Below, piece after piece: positions 5,612 to 10,005 of a stretch of 10,005 bases of DNA. The position numbers and the translations under genes are program-made. The notes under the pieces were generated by a model that worked only from the letters and a program-made list of their open reading frames with translations, was not told the DNA's origin and made no database searches. Source of the DNA: CALEUX01 sp964521525. Lineage in GTDB: Bacteria > Bacteroidota > Bacteroidia > Bacteroidales > Marinilabiliaceae. The stretch is taken from the NCBI GenBank assembly GCA_964521525.1, contig CAZFTD010000133.1, positions 1 to 10,005 on the forward strand, written 5' to 3'. Within the stretch, counting starts at the first letter, position 1, and each line of letters opens with the position of its first letter.

Positions 5612-6688
5612 ATGAATCGCGGATTAAAACGAACAATGCAGATTGGCCTGGTATTAATTATACTGGGCATTATTATACTTCCAAAAACCGGTTTGCTTAG
5701 TGGTGGAGCCGAAAATAAGCCCGGACAAGGAGCACCGCAGGGTAGCGGATTACCGGTATCTGCCGAGGTATTGAAACCCCGCATGTTGGAACAATCACTT
5801 CGGGCTGCCGGCTCTTTAATGGCCAGCGAAGAAGTGGATGTAACCACAGAAATTTCCGGTTTGGTTAAATCTATCCATTTTGAGGAAGGTACACGTGTTA
5901 AAAAGGGCGATCTACTAGTACGAATTAACGATGACGAGCTGCAGGCCCAAAGAGAAAAAGCCATTCATCAGAAAAAACTAATTGAAGAAAAAGTTGAACG
6001 CCAAAGAGTTTTACTTGAAAAAGAAGCTGTAAGCCGCGAATCGTTTGACCAGGTTCAGACCGACCTATTGGTTATTGAAGCTGAACTCCGTTTACTGGAT
6101 ACCCGAATTGAAAAAACATATATCAAAGCGCCTTTCGATGGAACTGTAGGTTTCAGATATGTAAGTCCAGGAAGTTATCTGCAACCCGGACTTAGGGTAG
6201 CCCGTTTGGTAAAATCATCACCTTTACGTATCGAGTTCTCAATTCCTGAGCGCTATCAGTCAGAAGTATTACTTGGACGTACTGTTAACTTTACCGTTGC
6301 AGGTTATAATGATGACTTTGTTGCCCGCGTGTATGCCGTTGAACCTAAGGTTGATGCCCGTACACGCTCCATCGTTTTGCGAGCTAATTATCCTAACGAG
6401 AATTACAAATTGCTACCTGGCATGTTTGCAAACATCAGGTTAATTATCAGAACAGAAGATAATGCCCTTCAAATCCCGAGTGAGGCAATTATCCCTCAGA
6501 TGGATGGAGAAAGAGTGTATGTTTATCGCAACGGCAGGGCCGTATTAACCGGTATTTCAACCGGCATCAGAACCGAGCAAATGGTTCAGGTTACTGAAGG
6601 TTTGGTAGCCGGAGATACCCTTATTACCAGTGGAATGCTACAGCTGAGAACAGGGATGCCGGTAACTGTAAATAATTTAATAGAGTAG
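5612..6688 (+). CDS. RND efflux membrane fusion protein (periplasmic adaptor)
   Basis: This 358-residue adaptor links an inner-membrane RND transporter to an outer-membrane channel. It has an N-terminal membrane anchor (about 10-24, IGLVLIILGIIIL) and no lipobox cysteine, so it should be held by a transmembrane segment rather than by lipid. A Gly/Pro-rich linker follows. The lipoyl halves are at about 73-106 (ISGLVKSIHFEEGTRVKKGD) and 167-201 (YIKAPFDGTVG). Between them is a coiled-coil hairpin (about 107-166) of modest length. A beta-barrel domain lies at about 205-280 (DARTRSIVLRANYPN, LLPGMFANI) and a membrane-proximal domain at about 285-353 (ALQIPSEAIIP, GLVAGDTLITSG). The AcrB-like transporter follows after 118 bases on the same strand. 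Met9 could be an alternative start, but ATG 5612 gives the positively charged cytoplasmic stub expected before the anchor. The substrate is unknown. Confidence 0.94.
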   Translation: MNRGLKRTMQIGLVLIILGIIILPKTGLLSGGAENKPGQGAPQGSGLPVSAEVLKPRMLEQSLRAAGSLMASEEVDVTTEISGLVKSIHFEEGTRVKKGDLLVRINDDELQAQREKAIHQKKLIEEKVERQRVLLEKEAVSRESFDQVQTDLLVIEAELRLLDTRIEKTYIKAPFDGTVGFRYVSPGSYLQPGLRVARLVKSSPLRIEFSIPERYQSEVLLGRTVNFTVAGYNDDFVARVYAVEPKVDARTRSIVLRANYPNENYKLLPGMFANIRLIIRTEDNALQIPSEAIIPQMDGERVYVYRNGRAVLTGISTGIRTEQMVQVTEGLVAGDTLITSGMLQLRTGMPVTVNNLIE

Positions 6689-6689
6689 G

Positions 6690-6705
6690 GTTGATACTAA
6701 TCAAC
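6690..6705 (+). other. Small hairpin in the gap inside the efflux operon
   Basis: GTTGAT (6690-6695) and ATCAAC (6700-6705) are perfect inverted copies with a 4-nt loop (ACTA), starting one base after the stop codon of the membrane fusion gene. No T-run follows, so it is unlikely to terminate. It could protect the upstream transcript end or pause polymerase, tuning the ratio of adaptor to pump. Confidence 0.35.
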
Positions 6706-6743
6706 ATGCTTACTCGGACGGCAGAAGTTTTGAGATTTGAGCT

Positions 6744-6757
6744 TTTTATACGTCCAT
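6744..6757 (+). promoter_or_regulatory. Shared upstream motif, copy 2 (before RND transporter gene)
   Basis: TTTTATACGTCCAT matches the motif at 5584-5597 at 13 of 14 bases. It lies 49 bases before the transporter ATG, within the 118-bp gap between the two efflux genes. The gap is long for one operon, so a second internal regulatory or promoter site is possible. Confidence 0.3.
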
Positions 6758-6806
6758 TTTAGCACTGATTCAATTATAGGTTTATTAGTTTAGAGAAAAG
6801 AGAATC

Positions 6807-9800
6807 ATGAGTATATCTTCATTAAGTATCCGCAGACCGGTTTTGGCAATTGTGATGAGTATTTTTATCATGATTATCGGAATTATAGGGTTTTCATACC
6901 TGGGGGTACGCGATTTTCCAAGTGTTGACCAGCCCATTGTGTCGGTATCAACCAATTTTACGGGAGCAAATGCTGATGTAATTGAGAGTCAGATTACAGA
7001 ACCATTGGAGCAGGCCATTAACGGAATTCCCGGAATTCGAAGCATCTCAAGTTCCAGTCAGGATGGAGTCAGTCGTATTACGGTTGAGTTTAACCTCGAA
7101 GTGGATTTGGAAACAGCTGCCAACGATGTTCGCGACAAAGTTTCGGGTGCCATGCGCAGGCTGCCTCCCGATGTTGACCCTCCGGTTGTTGCCAAAGCCG
7201 ATGCTGATGCACAACCAATTTTTTCCATTTCATTGCGAAGTGCTTCGCGTTCGTTAATTGACCTTACCGAGTATGCCGAAGTAACCTTTAAGGAACGACT
7301 GCAAACCATTCCTGGAGTTAGCAATGTTAATACCTGGGGAGCCAAACGTTTTGCCATTCGTCTTTGGTTGGAGCCATCGCAATTGGCTGCTTATGGCTTG
7401 ACGCCAGTGGATGTAAGAAGTGCTCTTTTACGTGAAAATATTGAGTTACCATCGGGAAGAATTGAAGGTAACAATACTGAGCTTACAGTTCGTACCATGG
7501 GACGCTTTACTTCGGTAGATGATTTTAACCGGATGGTGATTTTTCAGGATGGCGACAGGGTTGTTCGGTTTCAAGATATTGGCAAGGCAGTGGTAGAAGC
7601 CGAGAATATGCGTGGCATATTAAAGCGCGATGGCGTTCCTATGGTAAACAATGTGCTGATTCCACAACCAGGAGCAAACTATATTTCTATTGTTGATGAA
7701 GCTAAGGAGCGGTTAGAGCAGCTTAAAAAAGACCTCCCGCCTGATATTATTGCTGAAGTTGGTTTTGATAACACAAAATATATCCGGGCTTCGATAAAAG
7801 AAGTACAGGAAACCATTTACGTGGCTTTTGTGCTGGTGGTAATGATTATATTTCTTTTCCTGCGCGACTGGCGTACCACCATTATTCCAGCCATTGCCAT
7901 ACCTGTTTCGTTGGTTGGTTCGTTCTTTATTATGTACGCCGCCGGATTTACCATCAATATTTTAACACTGCTGGCTTTGGTATTGGCTATTGGCCTTGTG
8001 GTTGACGATGCCATTGTGGTAATGGAAAATATCTATACCAAAATTGAAAAGGGCATGTCGCCTTACGAAGCAGGCGTAAAAGGCTCGGCCGAGATATTTT
8101 TTGCTGTAATCGCTACAACCATCACACTGGTAGCTGTATTTTTTCCCATTGTGTTTCTTCAGGGTGTTACTGGTAGATTGTTTCGTGAGTTTAGTATTGT
8201 TATAGCTGGTGCCGTTGTAATATCATCGTTTGTTGCGTTAACCTTAACGCCCATGCTTTCAAGCCGGATACTAAGCAAGCGTGGCAATAAACACAATCGT
8301 TTCTACGAAGCTACCGAGCCCTTTTTTAATTGGTTAACGTTGGCCTACAAAAATACATTAGAGCGTTTTCTGTCGAAGTGGTATTGGACGCCTTTGATCA
8401 TGCTTGGAGCTTTGGTTGTAATATATGCCCTGTGGAAAAATATCCCTTCAGAAATGGCTCCACTTGAAGACCGGTCCAACTTACGTATTAATTCTACGGC
8501 TCCCGAAGGCGCTACGTATGAATATACTTTGCGCTATTCCGATAATTTGGCCGAACTGGTCAATAGAGATGTGCCTGAAAAAGAAAGTATGTTTCAAATT
8601 GTTGGATTATGGAGCACAAACTCAGCATTTTTTAATATCACTTTGGTTGATGCTGATAAAAGAAAAAGAACCCAGCAGGAAATTGCCGATGCGCTGGGGG
8701 TAAAAGTAAGAGGGCTAACAGGCGCAAGGAGTTTTGTATCGCAGCAACAAACCTTTGGAGGTCGGCGTGGCGGACTGCCGGTACAGTATGTTATTCAGGC
8801 TCAAAATCTTCAGAAACTCAAGGAAATCCTCCCAAAATTTATGGAGGAGGTTGATAATAGCCCATTTTTTCAAACATCAGACGTAAATCTGAAGTTTACC
8901 AAACCAGAAATTCGCATTCACATCGACCGTGAAAAGGCAGCACTAATGGGTGTTTCGGTTCAGAACATTGCGCAAACGCTTCAACTTACATTGAGTGGTC
9001 AGCGGTTGGCCTATTACATAATGAACGGAAAACAGTATCAGATTATTGGTGAGCTTGAGCGTGAAAACCGAAACAAACCTGCCGATATTACCTCTGTTTT
9101 TGTTCGTAATAACGAAGGAAACCTGATTCAACTCGATAATTTGGTTACCATGGAGGAAAGCAGTACACCACCTCAGTTGTTTCGTTATAACCGGTTTGTG
9201 TCGGCTACAGTTTCAGCAGGATTAGCACGGGGCGTAACCTTGGGGCAAGGACTTGAAGAAATGGACCGTATTGCCGAACGGGTGTTGGACGAAACCTTCA
9301 GTACTGCTTTGGCCGGCGACTCAAAAGATTTTGTGGAGAGTACTTCCAGCTTGCTGTTCGCGTTTCTTCTTGCGATAATTTTAATTTATCTTGTATTAGC
9401 AGCCCAGTTTGAAAGTTTTCGCGACCCGCTTATCATTATGTTTACTGTTCCTTTAGCTTTGGTAGGCGCGCTGGTTTCATTATGGTACTTTAACCAGACT
9501 CTTAACATATTCAGTCAGATAGGTATCATCATGCTTATAGGCTTGGTGTCGAAAAATGGTATATTAATGGTTGAATTTGCCAACCAGAGAAAAGCCGCCG
9601 GATTATCGGTACGCGATGCCATCAGAGAGGCTGCCGGTGCCCGCTTCAGGCCAATTCTAATGACCAGTTTATCAACTATTTTGGGCGTTCTGCCAATGGC
9701 CTTGGCTTGGGGAGCCGGTTCGGAAAGCAGAGTGTCAATGGGTATTGCTGTTGTGGGAGGATTGATTTTTTCATCATTCCTTACGCTTTTTGTAATACCT

Positions 9801-9884
9801 GCCATCTATTCATTGGTATCAGAAAAAACAAAATCCGTTTCCAATTTGGATGTTGAAGATGAGGAGAAAGTGCTATCTGCTTGA
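6807..9884 (+). CDS. RND family efflux transporter, AcrB/HAE1 type
   Basis: The 1025-residue protein has the full length of a hydrophobe/amphiphile-efflux RND pump, which works as a trimer in the inner membrane and exchanges protons for substrates such as drugs, dyes or lipids. TM1 is at about 12-33, followed by the first porter domain (FPSVDQPIVSV, EPLEQAINGIPGI, LPPDVDPPVVAKADADAQPI), TM2-TM6 at about 334-485, the second porter domain, and TM8-TM12 at about 848-1003. The proton-relay pair is D400-D401 in TM4 (GLVVDDAIVVMENI), with K916 in TM10 (GLVSKNGILMVEFAN) and the RFRPILMTS motif at 946-954; all expected residues are present, so it should be functional. The VVDDAIVVMEN form points to HAE1 rather than heavy-metal export. 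An acidic tail (DVEDEE) ends the protein. The partner adaptor is upstream; no outer-membrane factor gene is in the window, so the channel is encoded elsewhere or beyond the edge. Confidence 0.96.
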   Translation: MSISSLSIRRPVLAIVMSIFIMIIGIIGFSYLGVRDFPSVDQPIVSVSTNFTGANADVIESQITEPLEQAINGIPGIRSISSSSQDGVSRITVEFNLEVDLETAANDVRDKVSGAMRRLPPDVDPPVVAKADADAQPIFSISLRSASRSLIDLTEYAEVTFKERLQTIPGVSNVNTWGAKRFAIRLWLEPSQLAAYGLTPVDVRSALLRENIELPSGRIEGNNTELTVRTMGRFTSVDDFNRMVIFQDGDRVVRFQDIGKAVVEAENMRGILKRDGVPMVNNVLIPQPGANYISIVDEAKERLEQLKKDLPPDIIAEVGFDNTKYIRASIKEVQETIYVAFVLVVMIIFLFLRDWRTTIIPAIAIPVSLVGSFFIMYAAGFTINILTLLALVLAIGLVVDDAIVVMENIYTKIEKGMSPYEAGVKGSAEIFFAVIATTITLVAVFFPIVFLQGVTGRLFREFSIVIAGAVVISSFVALTLTPMLSSRILSKRGNKHNRFYEATEPFFNWLTLAYKNTLERFLSKWYWTPLIMLGALVVIYALWKNIPSEMAPLEDRSNLRINSTAPEGATYEYTLRYSDNLAELVNRDVPEKESMFQIVGLWSTNSAFFNITLVDADKRKRTQQEIADALGVKVRGLTGARSFVSQQQTFGGRRGGLPVQYVIQAQNLQKLKEILPKFMEEVDNSPFFQTSDVNLKFTKPEIRIHIDREKAALMGVSVQNIAQTLQLTLSGQRLAYYIMNGKQYQIIGELERENRNKPADITSVFVRNNEGNLIQLDNLVTMEESSTPPQLFRYNRFVSATVSAGLARGVTLGQGLEEMDRIAERVLDETFSTALAGDSKDFVESTSSLLFAFLLAIILIYLVLAAQFESFRDPLIIMFTVPLALVGALVSLWYFNQTLNIFSQIGIIMLIGLVSKNGILMVEFANQRKAAGLSVRDAIREAAGARFRPILMTSLSTILGVLPMALAWGAGSESRVSMGIAVVGGLIFSSFLTLFVIPAIYSLVSEKTKSVSNLDVEDEEKVLSA

Positions 9885-10005
9885 ATAATTTAAACTGATT
9901 ATATTTAGTATTGAAATTATAATTAAGATGATTAGAATTGAAGTTTACTTAATCCCGAGTGTCGGGATAAGATTATTAGACGGATAGATAAGTCTGGAAA
10001 GATTC
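9885..10005. other. AT-rich region after the transporter, with a CCCGA/TCGGG hairpin
   Basis: ATCCCGA (9952-9958) and TCGGGAT (9962-9968) form a perfect 7-bp stem with loop GTG; CTT (9948-9950) and AAG (9969-9971) extend it past one bulged A. It stands about 65 bases after the stop codon and no T-run follows, so it is a poor intrinsic terminator; it may mark the transcript's 3' end or be a dispersed palindromic repeat. A 19-codon ORF from the ATG at 9929 spans it and is not credible. Nothing else is seen to the right edge. Confidence 0.45.

Noticed and set aside
5521..5964. 147-codon minus-strand frame overlapping the start of the membrane fusion gene
   Set aside because: It overlaps a firmly identified gene, its translation is Ser/Pro-rich and unlike a known family, and its end runs into AT-rich spacer.
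6982..7257. Overlapping plus-strand frame within the RND transporter gene
   Set aside because: It lies wholly inside a well-supported transporter frame and its translation shows no recognisable family or sensible composition.
8425..8703. Second overlapping plus-strand frame within the transporter gene
   Set aside because: It is a shadow of the transporter coding sequence with no start signal or motif of its own.
9929..9988. 19-codon ORF after the transporter gene
   Set aside because: It is too short, spans the palindrome, and has no supporting signal or similarity.

Overview
The window looks like chromosomal DNA of a Bacteroidota bacterium, probably a marine or gut-type Bacteroidales/Marinilabiliales relative. 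Three things suggest this: a FecI/FecR sigma/anti-sigma pair of the large Bacteroidota expansion, a DUF4494 protein (a family I know only from this phylum), and a phylum-type -7 box (TATCTTTG). No Shine-Dalgarno sequence is obvious before the starts. The base composition is moderately AT-rich and the gaps are strongly AT-rich. I see no transposase, integrase, tRNA, rRNA or CRISPR array. The species call is inference.

Layout. 1-1037 is the 3' part of a secreted-type protein that joins the end of a LamG/concanavalin-like domain to an endonuclease/exonuclease/phosphatase (EEP) domain. 1113-4269 is a three-gene cell-surface-signalling cluster: an ECF sigma factor, its FecR-type membrane anti-sigma factor, and an exported protein with an STN domain and a carboxypeptidase-regulatory-like domain but no TonB-dependent barrel. 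A near-identical promoter-like box lies before both the sigma and the anti-sigma gene. A probably bidirectional terminator (4268-4301) separates this cluster from a convergent small gene (4573-4334, minus strand) for an acyl-carrier-protein-like protein whose phosphopantetheine serine is replaced. A 274-bp divergent spacer leads to a DUF4494 gene (4848-5306) made of two tandem copies of one module, closed by a second terminator. After a 305-bp AT-rich spacer comes a two-gene RND efflux operon: a membrane fusion protein (5612-6688) and an AcrB/HAE1-type transporter (6807-9884). The last 121 bases hold only a small hairpin.

How the genes work together. In classical Fec signalling an outer-membrane transporter uses its periplasmic STN domain to signal through FecR to release FecI. 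Here the STN domain is on a barrel-less exported protein, so the trio may be a transporter-independent envelope-sensing switch. The RND pair should form an inner-membrane tripartite pump, but no TolC-like outer-membrane factor is in the window. I see no direct functional link between the signalling trio, the ACP-like gene, the DUF4494 gene and the pump.

Most of the window is ordinary. The best candidates for something undescribed are the barrel-less STN signalling trio with its duplicated promoter box, the serine-less ACP-like protein, and the apparent His-to-Trp change in the EEP protein.
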